From NCBI GenBank assembly GCA_018335765.1, contig JAGXRU010000215.1, forward strand, positions 1 through 5,099: a stretch of DNA of 5,099 nt, given 5' to 3'. This DNA is from Alkaliphilus sp. (GTDB lineage: Bacteria; Bacillota; Clostridia; Peptostreptococcales; Thermotaleaceae). Position numbers and translations under genes: made by a program. This document shows positions 1-5,099 of the stretch, piece after piece. The notes under the pieces were generated by a model. It searched no databases and was not told where the DNA came from. It saw only the letters and a list, made by a program, of their open reading frames with translations. Position 1 is the first letter of the stretch. Each line of letters starts with the position of its first letter.

Positions 1-471
1 ATATATGAAAATGCAATTTATTATGATATTGATCCATATTTAGTGGCAGCTATAATAAAAACAGAAAGCAAATTCTATGAAAAGGCTATCTCAAGTAAAA
101 ATGCAAGAGGTTTGATGCAGATAGCTCCCATAACTGGTAAGTGGGCATCAGAAGAGCTTCACATAGAAAATTATACTGAAGAACTTTTATTTATACCAAA
201 TATAAATATACGTATTGGTTGTTGGTACCTAAGTGTGCTAAGAAAAGAATTTGATGGAAATCTTCAGCTTATGCTTGCCGCTTATAATGGTGGGAGTGGA
301 AATGTAAGAAAATGGTTAAAAGATCCAAGATATAGTAAAGATGGGACTAAGCTTCATGACATTCCTTTTTACGAAACAAAAAATTATGTAGAAAAAGTTA
401 TGAGAAATTATAGTATATATAGATTTATTTATACAGAAAATGCTGCGATTCAGTGGAGTTTCATATTTTAA
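1..471 (+). CDS. Soluble lytic transglycosylase, GH23/SLT type (5' end outside the window)
   Basis: A murein lytic transglycosylase cleaves the MurNAc-GlcNAc bond of peptidoglycan without hydrolysis, leaving a 1,6-anhydroMurNAc end, and acts outside the membrane. The frame is open from base 1, and the family's first motif precedes the GTG at 43, so that GTG is an internal Val codon and the gene starts upstream. In-window landmarks, numbered from base 1: TESKF with the catalytic Glu at residue 22 (bases 64-66), GLMQ at 37-40, AYNGG at 94-98, and a family-typical C-terminal ETKNYVEKVMRNY segment. These three motifs in this order are diagnostic of the SLT domain (PF01464). Only the catalytic domain is visible; any membrane anchor or signal would lie upstream. 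The stop is followed 45 bases later by the next gene with no terminator between, so read-through or an operon is possible. Family assignment is firm; the paralogue is not determinable. Confidence 0.93.
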   Translation: MYENAIYYDIDPYLVAAIIKTESKFYEKAISSKNARGLMQIAPITGKWASEELHIENYTEELLFIPNINIRIGCWYLSVLRKEFDGNLQLMLAAYNGGSGNVRKWLKDPRYSKDGTKLHDIPFYETKNYVEKVMRNYSIYRFIYTENAAIQWSFIF

Positions 472-516
472 AAACTACTGAAAAAAGAAAGGAATGTGAG
501 AAAAAGGATGGAACAT

Positions 517-1542
517 ATGAAAGGACTTAAGGACATTGAAAATATTGTAATTGAAAAGAAACGCTTGCTTCATTCTGCTAACCATGAAGAAATAGTCTCT
601 GGCTTAACTACCGATGTCTATTTTTTAAGAACAATGGATATTCTTCAATATATGGGTCTAGAGAATCAAATAGTAACTGCGGAAATTTTTGCAAGAAAGT
701 CGGGTGTTTTTGCAGGAATTGAAGAAGTTAAAAATATTTTACAGGATAAAAATATAGAGATGTGGGCAATAAATGAAGGTGAAATTTTTCAATCAAAGGA
801 AACGTTGGTAAGGATTAAGGGATCCTATAAGGAATTTGGTATTTTTGAAACTGCAATACTAGGTGCTTTAGCTAGTTCTAGTGGATGGGCCACAGCAGCT
901 AAAAATGTCAAGGTTGCATGCGGTGAAAAAACCTTTTTATGTTTTGGTGCTCGCCATGTACACCCAGCGGTTTCGTCTGTTATGGAAAGAGCGGCATTAA
1001 TAGGTGGTGCCACAGGTGCTAGCTGTGTTCTGGCAGCTAAATTAATGAATATTGAACCTTCTGGAACATTGCCACATGCGGCAATGTTAATAGCAGGTGA
1101 CACACTAAAAATTGCCAGAGCTTATGATGAAGTAATGCCAGATCAACACAAAAGAATTGTGCTGGTTGATACCTTCAAAGACGAGGTAGAAGAGAGTCTT
1201 AGAATTGCTGAGGAACTTGGCAGTAAATTGTATGGAATACGATTGGATACACCTAGTGAACGGGGTGGTGTCACGTCATATTTAGTAATGGAATTGAGAG
1301 CCAAGCTTGATATTAATGGTTTTGGTCATGTGAAGATATTTGTTTCCGGCGGTCTTACACCTGAAAAAATACGCGAATTGTCTGAAGCTGGAGCAGATTC
1401 TTTTGGAGTAGGAAGTTATATATCAGGAGCTCCTGCCATTGATATGACTATGGATATTAAGGAGGTAGCTGGAAATCCAGTTGCTAAAAGAGGCAGGATC
1501 CCAGGCTTAATAAATAACGAAAAGTTACATAAAATTATTTAA
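517..1542 (+). CDS. pncB: Nicotinate phosphoribosyltransferase
   Basis: The enzyme joins nicotinate and PRPP, coupled to ATP use, to give nicotinate mononucleotide, the entry step of the Preiss-Handler NAD salvage route in the cytoplasm. With the start at 517 it has 341 residues, matching the short bacterial/archaeal form rather than the longer E. coli-like one. Visible motifs: SGLTTDVYFLRT near the N-terminus (about 28-39), GARHVHP at 144-150, GTLPHA at 183-188 (His187 is the likely counterpart of the family's phosphorylated His, by recollection), VDTF at 217-220, GIRLDTPSERGG at 240-251, SGG at 277-279 and GVGS at 297-300, the last two fitting the PRPP phosphate-binding end of the barrel. 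Starts at GTG 496 (plus 7 residues) and ATG 508 are also in frame. I prefer ATG 517 because AGGA at 505-508 sits 8 bases before it, while the other two have purine boxes too close or too far. The minus-strand reading at 825-1103 is a shadow. The gene symbol is by function; the family is sometimes named otherwise. Confidence 0.93.
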   Translation: MKGLKDIENIVIEKKRLLHSANHEEIVSGLTTDVYFLRTMDILQYMGLENQIVTAEIFARKSGVFAGIEEVKNILQDKNIEMWAINEGEIFQSKETLVRIKGSYKEFGIFETAILGALASSSGWATAAKNVKVACGEKTFLCFGARHVHPAVSSVMERAALIGGATGASCVLAAKLMNIEPSGTLPHAAMLIAGDTLKIARAYDEVMPDQHKRIVLVDTFKDEVEESLRIAEELGSKLYGIRLDTPSERGGVTSYLVMELRAKLDINGFGHVKIFVSGGLTPEKIRELSEAGADSFGVGSYISGAPAIDMTMDIKEVAGNPVAKRGRIPGLINNEKLHKII

Positions 1543-1565
1543 ACAACAAATATTATTGTTTAAAT
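1537..1565 (+). repeat. 10-bp inverted repeat spanning the pncB stop
   Basis: ATTTAAACAA at 1537-1546 is mirrored by TTGTTTAAAT at 1556-1565 around a 9-base loop. It covers the stop codon of the preceding gene. The stem is almost all A-T and no clean U-tract follows, so as a terminator it would be weak; it may be an mRNA end or attenuating hairpin, or chance in AT-rich DNA. Confidence 0.35.
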
Positions 1566-1580
1566 TTCAATAATCACTAT

Positions 1581-1586
1581 GGAGGT
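1581..1586 (+). promoter_or_regulatory. Ribosome binding site that fixes a TTG start
   Basis: GGAGGT lies 8 bases before TTG 1595, an ideal spacing. It decides the start, because the first in-frame ATG is 16 codons further on and would remove the positively charged and hydrophobic part of the lipoprotein signal. Confidence 0.85.
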
Positions 1587-1594
1587 ATTTTCAG

Positions 1595-3211
1595 TTGAAA
1601 AGAAAGCTTTGGCATTCTTTAGTTTTGTTTATTCTTGTTATTATGTTAATGACTGGTTGCAATATAGGAAACGATACTACTCAAGACCAGAAAGAAGAAA
1701 CACCTAAGTTAATGACACCTGAGGAAGGTGGAGAAATATTTCTTCCTGTCATACAGTTTACTACTCTGAATCCGATAGTTAATGAAAATCAAAGTGTTTA
1801 TTTTCTTAATCAACTAATATTTGAAGGACTTCTGGCTTTGGATAATAGTCAAAAAGCTCAACCTAGCTTGGCAACTGGCTGGAATGTTTCCTATGATGGG
1901 AATGAAATTTTATTTGATTTGAGAGATGATGTCACTTGGCATGATGGGAAACCTTTTACTGCTGAGGATGTGGAATTTACGATAGAAACCTTGCGATCAA
2001 ATAGTGAAACTAATAACAAGTCTATATATTCATATTTTTTACAGTCAGTGAAAGAGGTTGAAGTAATTAATAACAGCCAGATATCGATCAGATTCGATTC
2101 GCCTTTACAGAATCAACTGGAGGTTTTTACATTCCCTATTATCGCAAAGCATCAATTTGAGAATATTGAAAATGCATATCAGGCTTTGAATATCATTCCT
2201 GTAGGTACTGGACCTTTTGAAGTTGAAAGTGTAGATAGACATAATGAAATCCGACTAGTAAAAAATAATGATTATTGGGGAACTAAACCATATCTGCATC
2301 GTGTTACGGCTAAAATTGTTCCAGATCAAGGAGCAGTCTTAACCTCTGTTTTTTCTGATAAAATAGATGTAGCTCAAGCTAGAGATTATGATTGGAAAAA
2401 GTTTGCCGGAGATAGGACAATAAAAAAAATTGAATATGTAACTCAGGAATATGAGTTCTTAGGGTTTAATTTCAATAACAATTTACTTTCAGATAATAAT
2501 ATCAGAAAAGCCATTGCCTTGGGTATGGATCGACATAAAATAACCGAAGAAGTATATCTAGGTCATGCAACCGTAACGGATGTGCCTGTACATCCCAACT
2601 CGTTTTTGTTTTCTCAAGAGGCTCAAACATTAGGATATGATCCTGTCAAAGCTAAGGAGTATCTAGCAAATTCTAATTGGATAAATCGCAACAATGATGA
2701 GTGGTTAGAAAATGAAATTGGTGATAGACTTACAATCAATTTATTGGTTAATAATAATAATCTGCAAAGAGTAAAAACTGCAGACCTTATGGCTCAGCAA
2801 TTGAAAAATATAGGCATAGAAGTTTTCATTGAGAATGTAAATTGGGAAGAGTACGAGAGCAGACTATATAATAATAACTTTGATGTCATATTAGGTGGTT
2901 GGAAGTTGTCTTTAATACCTGATCTAAGAACAATATTACATTCAAGCTTTATTAATAGCAGCAATTTCATAAATTATTCAAATCCAGTAATGGATCAATT
3001 GCTGGATGAAGCTGCTTTAGCAAAAGATCAAGATATACGAGTAGAAAAATATCATAAAATACAGCAAGAATTTGTTCGTGATCTGCCATACTTCAGTTTG
3101 TTCTATCGTAACAGCTCGTTGATTGTAAAGAATCATATAAAAGGAAGCATTTCTCCAAATTATTATAATATCTATCATGGTCTTGCAGGCTGGTATGTTA
3201 ATGAAAAATAA
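1595..3211 (+). CDS. Peptide/solute-binding lipoprotein, family 5 (OppA/DppA/AppA-like)
   Basis: This is an extracellular substrate receptor of a peptide-type ABC importer, anchored to the outer face of the membrane by lipid. The 538 residues begin with MKRKLW and a hydrophobic stretch ending in LMTGC, so Cys22 is the predicted lipidated residue after signal peptidase II cleavage. Family landmarks: the region 100-126 with LRDDVTWHDGKPFTAEDV (the PF00496 signature, DGxPxTAxDV), VGTGPF at 203-208, and NDYWG at 225-229. Length is normal for the family and the frame is intact. It uses a TTG start with a strong ribosome binding site. No permease or ATPase gene adjoins; the next gene is a tRNA with its own promoter, so this receptor either serves a transporter encoded elsewhere or was the last gene of an upstream transcript. 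The ligand cannot be read from sequence: peptides are typical, but nickel, sugars and signalling peptides also occur in this family. Confidence 0.93.
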   Translation: MKRKLWHSLVLFILVIMLMTGCNIGNDTTQDQKEETPKLMTPEEGGEIFLPVIQFTTLNPIVNENQSVYFLNQLIFEGLLALDNSQKAQPSLATGWNVSYDGNEILFDLRDDVTWHDGKPFTAEDVEFTIETLRSNSETNNKSIYSYFLQSVKEVEVINNSQISIRFDSPLQNQLEVFTFPIIAKHQFENIENAYQALNIIPVGTGPFEVESVDRHNEIRLVKNNDYWGTKPYLHRVTAKIVPDQGAVLTSVFSDKIDVAQARDYDWKKFAGDRTIKKIEYVTQEYEFLGFNFNNNLLSDNNIRKAIALGMDRHKITEEVYLGHATVTDVPVHPNSFLFSQEAQTLGYDPVKAKEYLANSNWINRNNDEWLENEIGDRLTINLLVNNNNLQRVKTADLMAQQLKNIGIEVFIENVNWEEYESRLYNNNFDVILGGWKLSLIPDLRTILHSSFINSSNFINYSNPVMDQLLDEAALAKDQDIRVEKYHKIQQEFVRDLPYFSLFYRNSSLIVKNHIKGSISPNYYNIYHGLAGWYVNEK

Positions 3212-3242
3212 TAATTTCTAAATTATGGAAAATTATTAGGTG

Positions 3243-3271
3243 TTGACAGAGTGAATCAAAGTAGATATACT
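3243..3271 (+). promoter_or_regulatory. Sigma-A promoter of tRNA-Leu
   Basis: TTGACA at 3243-3248 is a perfect -35 box and TATACT at 3266-3271 a 5-of-6 -10 box, separated by exactly 17 bases. Transcription would start near 3278, leaving a leader of about 22 bases before the mature tRNA. Strength fits a stable RNA gene transcribed independently of the upstream binding-protein gene. Confidence 0.88.
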
Positions 3272-3299
3272 TTATTAATGTAGAATTTAATTTTTAAAT

Positions 3300-3385
3300 G
3301 CGGATGTGGTGGAACGGCAGACACGCTACCTTGAGGGGGTAGTGCTCAAATGAGTGTAAGGGTTCAAATCCCTTCATCCGCACCA
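3300..3385 (+). tRNA. tRNA-Leu (anticodon GAG)
   Basis: The 86-base sequence folds as a class II tRNA. The acceptor GCGGATG (3300-3306) pairs fully with CATCCGC (3375-3381), followed by discriminator A and an encoded CCA (3383-3385). The D stem is GTG/CAC (3309-3311 with 3322-3324), with the GG pair in the loop at 3316-3317. The anticodon stem CTACC/GGTAG encloses TTGAGGG, placing GAG at 3333-3335. A long variable arm (3343-3357, CTC/GAG stem) is the leucine/serine/tyrosine hallmark, and the T arm is AAGGG-TTCAAAT-CCCTT (3358-3374). The GAG anticodon and A discriminator give leucine; it reads CUC and CUU codons. It stands alone between its own promoter and terminator, not in a tRNA cluster. 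I see no repeat of its 3' end nearby that would mark an integrated element. Confidence 0.97.
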
Positions 3386-3398
3386 TAGCAAATTATTG

Positions 3399-3436
3399 AA
3401 CTTCAAGGTATTAAAGCTTTGAAGTTTTTGTTTTTT
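3399..3436 (+). terminator. Intrinsic terminator after tRNA-Leu
   Basis: AACTTCAAGG at 3399-3408 pairs with CTTTGAAGTT at 3417-3426 (10 bp, including one G-U), with an 8-base loop. It is followed by a T-rich tract reaching 3436 interrupted by a single G. It lies 13 bases past the CCA end, as expected for a single-gene tRNA transcript. Confidence 0.85.
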
Positions 3437-3480
3437 AAATTTTTACAGTTATAAGAATTTTCTTAAAATAAAAAATATTT

Positions 3481-3509
3481 GAAGGAAAATATGCATTTTT
3501 GTAGAATAA
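3481..3509 (+). promoter_or_regulatory. Sigma-H-like promoter (overlapping a possible sigma-A reading) ahead of the small gene
   Basis: GAAGGAAAA at 3481-3489 and GTAGAATAA at 3501-3509 are 11 bases apart. This fits the B. subtilis sigma-H pattern RnAGGAwww, 11-12 bases, RnnGAATww, at every defined position (pattern from memory). The same bases can be read as a weaker sigma-A promoter: TTGAAG (3479-3484), 17 bases, TAGAAT (3502-3507). Either would start transcription around 3514-3518, about 60 bases before the 46-codon gene. Sigma-H in this lineage serves early sporulation and stationary-phase genes. Confidence 0.6.
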
Positions 3510-3540
3510 GTATTTTGTAGAATAAGTAATAGAATAAGTA
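3497..3540 (+). repeat. Short tandem repeat built on the -10 box
   Basis: TTTTGTAGAATAAGTA occurs twice in direct succession (3497-3512 and 3513-3528), followed by a shorter third copy, ATAGAATAAGTA (3529-3540). Each copy contains the AGAATAA core of the -10 element of the promoter just upstream. The core TGTAGAA also differs at one base from the Spo0A box TGNCGAA. It may be a slippage-type duplication or a multiple binding site. Confidence 0.8.
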
Positions 3541-3558
3541 ACTAAAGCGTGAACATGT

Positions 3559-3566
3559 GAGGTGAT
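3559..3566 (+). promoter_or_regulatory. Very strong ribosome binding site of the 46-codon gene
   Basis: GAGGTGAT is fully complementary to the 3' end of 16S rRNA (AUCACCUC) and ends 8 bases before ATG 3575. Its quality is the main argument that this short frame is translated. Confidence 0.8.
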
Positions 3567-3574
3567 ATAAAAAA

Positions 3575-3715
3575 ATGAGTAATAAAGAACGAATTACCCA
3601 AGAACTGAATGAGTTGAAACATATCTATGAGTCATTAGACGAAATAGATCAAAAAAAACTTGAAGAAGCTCTAATTATGCTGAGAACAAAATTTGGACAA
3701 AGAGTGAGAGCGTAA
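3575..3715 (+). CDS. Small helical protein of unknown function (46 aa)
   Basis: The frame starts with MSNKERITQELNELKH and ends with KFGQRVRA, 46 residues. I do not recognise it. It has no Cys, Pro or Trp, no signal or membrane segment, and is rich in Glu, Lys and Leu. Leucines and isoleucines fall at heptad-like intervals (I7, L11, L14, I17, L21, I24, L29, L33, L36), giving two amphipathic helices with a break near 22-26; a helical hairpin or dimer is a reasonable inference. The C-terminus is basic. A perfect-complement ribosome binding site precedes it, and an in-frame stop at 3563-3565 excludes an upstream extension. It has its own promoter-like element (sigma-H or sigma-A). A stretch, TQELNELKHIY, faintly recalls the end of Spo0E-type phosphatases (SQxLDxLIxxY), but the helix that should precede it is absent. 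A cytoplasmic regulator or spore-associated small protein is possible but unproven. Confidence 0.72.
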   Translation: MSNKERITQELNELKHIYESLDEIDQKKLEEALIMLRTKFGQRVRA

Positions 3716-3749
3716 AATGTGTTGTAAAATATTAACTCTTATATAATTG

Positions 3750-3776
3750 TTGAAGGGTTTCTCATTTTTGTAGAAT
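3750..3776 (+). repeat. Second copy of the promoter-like element
   Basis: TTGAAGG at 3750-3756 followed by CATTTTTGTAGAATA at 3762-3776 repeats the element at 3479-3508, where the two parts are 8 bases apart rather than 6. The shared right-hand block is 15 identical bases. The spacing (9 bases between GAAGGGTTT and GTAGAAT) and an A-to-G change spoil the sigma-H match, so this copy is either a regulator box or a decayed or weak promoter. Confidence 0.6.
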
Positions 3777-3892
3777 AGTTCATATTATGAAGATAAAAGG
3801 GCTTGTTTATTTTTCAAACAATACTTATAGCCTGTCAAATAAAGAAAGATTTAAGTTTTTTATTTTTTTAAAAAAATACATAGATTAATCAA

Positions 3893-3922
3893 ATAATAAG
3901 TTGGGCTTGTTCAACTTATTAT
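3893..3922. promoter_or_regulatory. Perfect 11-bp inverted repeat before the NlpC/P60 ribosome binding site
   Basis: ATAATAAGTTG (3893-3903) is mirrored exactly by CAACTTATTAT (3912-3922) around an 8-base spacer. It ends 7 bases before the AGGGGG ribosome binding site (3930-3935). No U-tract follows, so it is not an ordinary terminator. It may be a repressor operator or an mRNA 5' hairpin affecting stability or translation. Confidence 0.65.
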
Positions 3923-3941
3923 AACTGATAGGGGGAGTTTC

Positions 3942-5051
3942 ATGAGCTTCAAAAGAAAATTATTTATTCTTACAATACTGTCACTATGGATTGTTTTGAA
4001 TTTTTCTATGGCTAGTTTTGCTGAAGAAACAGCAAGAGGTGTAGTTATAGCTAATGATGTTAATATAAGAAGCTCTCCTAGTATAGAATCTTCAATTATC
4101 AGTACGTTGAAGCTGGGTGAATATGTAAATATAGTTGATAACAACGATGAATGGTATAGCATACAATTAACTGATGGTAAGCTTGGTTGGGTTTACAACG
4201 ACTTAATTGTAGAATTAGATCCTAATATAGACTTGATAAGAAAAGGAATGATTAGCGAAGATATTATAAATGTTAGAGAGGAACCCAATCTAAATTCAAC
4301 AATATTAGCTAATTTAAATAAGGGAGATGAAATTACCATAATCGAACAATCAGCGGAATGGTCTAAAATAGCCATAACTGATGAAATCGTAGGCTGGGTT
4401 AATACGGAACATATAGTGGTTCGCCCTGATTACTCAACCGGACAAATTACTGGAAATAATGTTAACTTGAGAACAACTCCTGTTACGGGTGAAGTAATAT
4501 TGAGGTTAGATAAAAACACTTATGTAGCTGTTAAAGATTTTAAAGAAGGATGGTATAACGTAATTACAGCTGATGATAAAGAAGGGTGGATGCATCAAGA
4601 CTTTGTGACAATTGTATTTGATAAAAACTCAAGTCGAGAAATTTCCAGAAATTTAGCTACAAGATCCGCAACATTACTTACAATTGTTGACTACGCTAAA
4701 AAATATATTGGAACGCCTTATAAGTGGGCTTCTAGCGGTCCGAGTAGTTTTGATTGTTCAGGTTTTACATCCTTTATTTTCAAACAATTTGGTATTAAGC
4801 TGCCTCGGACATCAGTGACTCAATCAAAAACAGGTGAGGAACTGACTAAGGAAAATCTGGGTATGGGTGATTTGGTTTTTTTTGATACTTCAGGTGTAAA
4901 CAATGGCAAAATATCTCATGTGGGTATTTATATAGGTGACGGTGAGTTCATCCATGCCTCATCAGGTAAAAATGCGAGGAAGGTTATAATTTCTGATTTG
5001 AATGAAGGTTATTATGAAAGGACCTATGTAACTGCCAGAAGTATATTTTAA
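3942..5051 (+). CDS. Secreted cell-wall endopeptidase: three SH3b domains plus NlpC/P60
   Basis: This is a C40-type peptidoglycan peptidase expected to cut the stem peptide (typically gamma-D-Glu to diamino acid) outside the cell. A signal peptide (MSFKRK, then a hydrophobic stretch) ends at SFA, with probable cleavage after Ala27. Three SH3b repeats follow at about 33-91, 102-160 and 167-225. Each carries the N[IVL]R(x)nP motif (NIRSSP 41-46, NVREEP 110-115, NLRTTP 175-180) and closes with GW[VM] (82-84, 151-153, 215-217); they should bind the wall. After a linker, the NlpC/P60 domain fills about 245-369 with DCSGF (catalytic Cys272), HVGIYIG (His326) and HASSG (His338), a complete catalytic set. 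The 369 residues and the domain order are typical of clostridial cell-separation, lysis or spore-wall hydrolases. ATG 3942 follows AGGGGG with 6 bases of spacing. It appears monocistronic, with an 11-bp inverted repeat in front and a long terminator behind. The physiological role is not decidable from sequence. Confidence 0.95.
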   Translation: MSFKRKLFILTILSLWIVLNFSMASFAEETARGVVIANDVNIRSSPSIESSIISTLKLGEYVNIVDNNDEWYSIQLTDGKLGWVYNDLIVELDPNIDLIRKGMISEDIINVREEPNLNSTILANLNKGDEITIIEQSAEWSKIAITDEIVGWVNTEHIVVRPDYSTGQITGNNVNLRTTPVTGEVILRLDKNTYVAVKDFKEGWYNVITADDKEGWMHQDFVTIVFDKNSSREISRNLATRSATLLTIVDYAKKYIGTPYKWASSGPSSFDCSGFTSFIFKQFGIKLPRTSVTQSKTGEELTKENLGMGDLVFFDTSGVNNGKISHVGIYIGDGEFIHASSGKNARKVIISDLNEGYYERTYVTARSIF

Positions 5052-5053
5052 TA

Positions 5054-5099
5054 TAAATAACTATAAAACCCTCAAAGAGAGGGTTTTTATAGTTATTTA
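5054..5099. terminator. Long hairpin terminator after the NlpC/P60 gene
   Basis: The arm 5054-5073 pairs with 5079-5099 through 20 base pairs with one bulged T, around the loop AAAGA. The GC core is ACCCTC/GAGGGT, flanked by A-run and T-run. Because both sides carry the complementary A/T tracts, it can act in both directions, suggesting a convergent gene beyond the window. The stem runs to the final base, so it may extend further. Confidence 0.9.

Larger units (their letters stand above)
3716..3941. other. Intergenic leader region between the small gene and the NlpC/P60 gene
   Basis: No coding frame is supported here. In order it holds a second CATTTTTGTAGAATA box (3762-3776), a weak inverted repeat TTGTTT/AAACAA (3803-3808 with 3816-3821), an A/T tract including T7A7 (3863-3876), and an 11-bp inverted repeat (3893-3922). 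The segment AAATAAAGAA (3837-3846) can pair with TTTTTTATTT (3856-3865) as a poor U-tract terminator for the small gene. The 9-mer GGGCTTGTT occurs at 3799-3807 and again at 3903-3911. A promoter for the downstream gene must lie here or upstream; the best candidate is TTGTTG (3747-3752), 18 bases, TAGAAT (3771-3776), which is mediocre. Confidence 0.55.

Noticed and set aside
43..471. GTG at 43 as the start of the lytic transglycosylase
   Set aside because: The frame is open upstream to base 1 and the preceding residues (ending DIDPYL) are family-like; no ribosome binding site precedes 43, and a start there would cut into the catalytic domain.
825..1103. Minus-strand open frame of 92 codons inside pncB
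   Set aside because: It lies wholly within a well-supported gene whose motifs are intact, has no recognisable family, and is a typical antisense shadow.
3210..3237. AATAATTT/AAATTATT hairpin as the terminator of the binding-protein gene
   Set aside because: The 8-bp stem is entirely A-T with a 12-base loop and no U-tract, so it is not convincing as an intrinsic terminator.
3300..3385. tRNA-Leu as an integration site for a mobile element
   Set aside because: No repeat of the tRNA 3' end, integrase or phage-like gene is visible downstream; normal genes follow.
3497..3540. Tandem repeat as a CRISPR array
   Set aside because: The copies are contiguous with no spacers, short and A/T-rich, and no cas genes are present.
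3575..3715. Small gene as a Spo0E-like aspartyl-phosphate phosphatase
   Set aside because: TQELNELKHIY resembles the SQxLDxLIxxY end motif, but only a few residues precede it, the family's first helix is missing, Asp is replaced by Asn, and an in-frame stop blocks an extension upstream.
3911..4162. Minus-strand open frame of 83 codons opposite the start of the NlpC/P60 gene
   Set aside because: It overlaps the signal peptide and first SH3b domain of a certain gene and shows no family motif or credible upstream signals.
4193..4375. Minus-strand open frame of 60 codons opposite the second SH3b domain
   Set aside because: It is a shadow of conserved SH3b coding sequence with no supporting signals.

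Overview
The window is AT-rich and reads as a low-GC, spore-former-like member of the Firmicutes, most likely class Clostridia. The basis is strong GGAGG-type ribosome binding sites, a TTG start, a lipoprotein with a Gram-positive lipobox, a CCA-encoding tRNA, U-tract terminators and protein families typical of clostridia. I do not assign a genus. All five protein genes and the tRNA gene lie on the + strand.

Left half (1-3211): three genes run head to tail. First is the C-terminal part of a soluble lytic transglycosylase whose start lies outside the window. Second is a nicotinate phosphoribosyltransferase of the compact bacterial/archaeal type. Third is a lipoprotein oligopeptide/solute-binding protein of the family-5 (OppA/DppA) type that starts with TTG. 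Gaps between them are short (about 45 and 52 bases) and hold no convincing terminator, so co-transcription is possible. The three do not form an obvious pathway: cell-wall cleavage, NAD salvage and peptide capture. No transporter permease or ATPase accompanies the binding protein here.

Middle (3212-3941): a near-consensus sigma-A promoter drives a tRNA-Leu gene with anticodon GAG, followed by a good intrinsic terminator. After it comes a region not explained by large genes. It holds a promoter-like element that matches the published sigma-H pattern, a short tandem repeat built on its -10 box, and a 46-codon gene with an excellent Shine-Dalgarno sequence. A second, diverged copy of the promoter-like motif follows that small gene. 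Further on are a T7A7 tract and a perfect 11-bp inverted repeat just before the next ribosome binding site.

Right end (3942-5099): a secreted cell-wall endopeptidase has a signal peptide, three SH3b domains and an NlpC/P60 domain with an intact Cys-His-His set. A long hairpin terminator ends at the last base of the window.

Most of the window is ordinary housekeeping content. The part worth a second look is the small-gene region 3479-3941, where a probable sporulation-phase promoter, repeated boxes and an unrecognised small protein sit together. I see no sign of a CRISPR array, insertion sequence, phage or toxin-antitoxin module.
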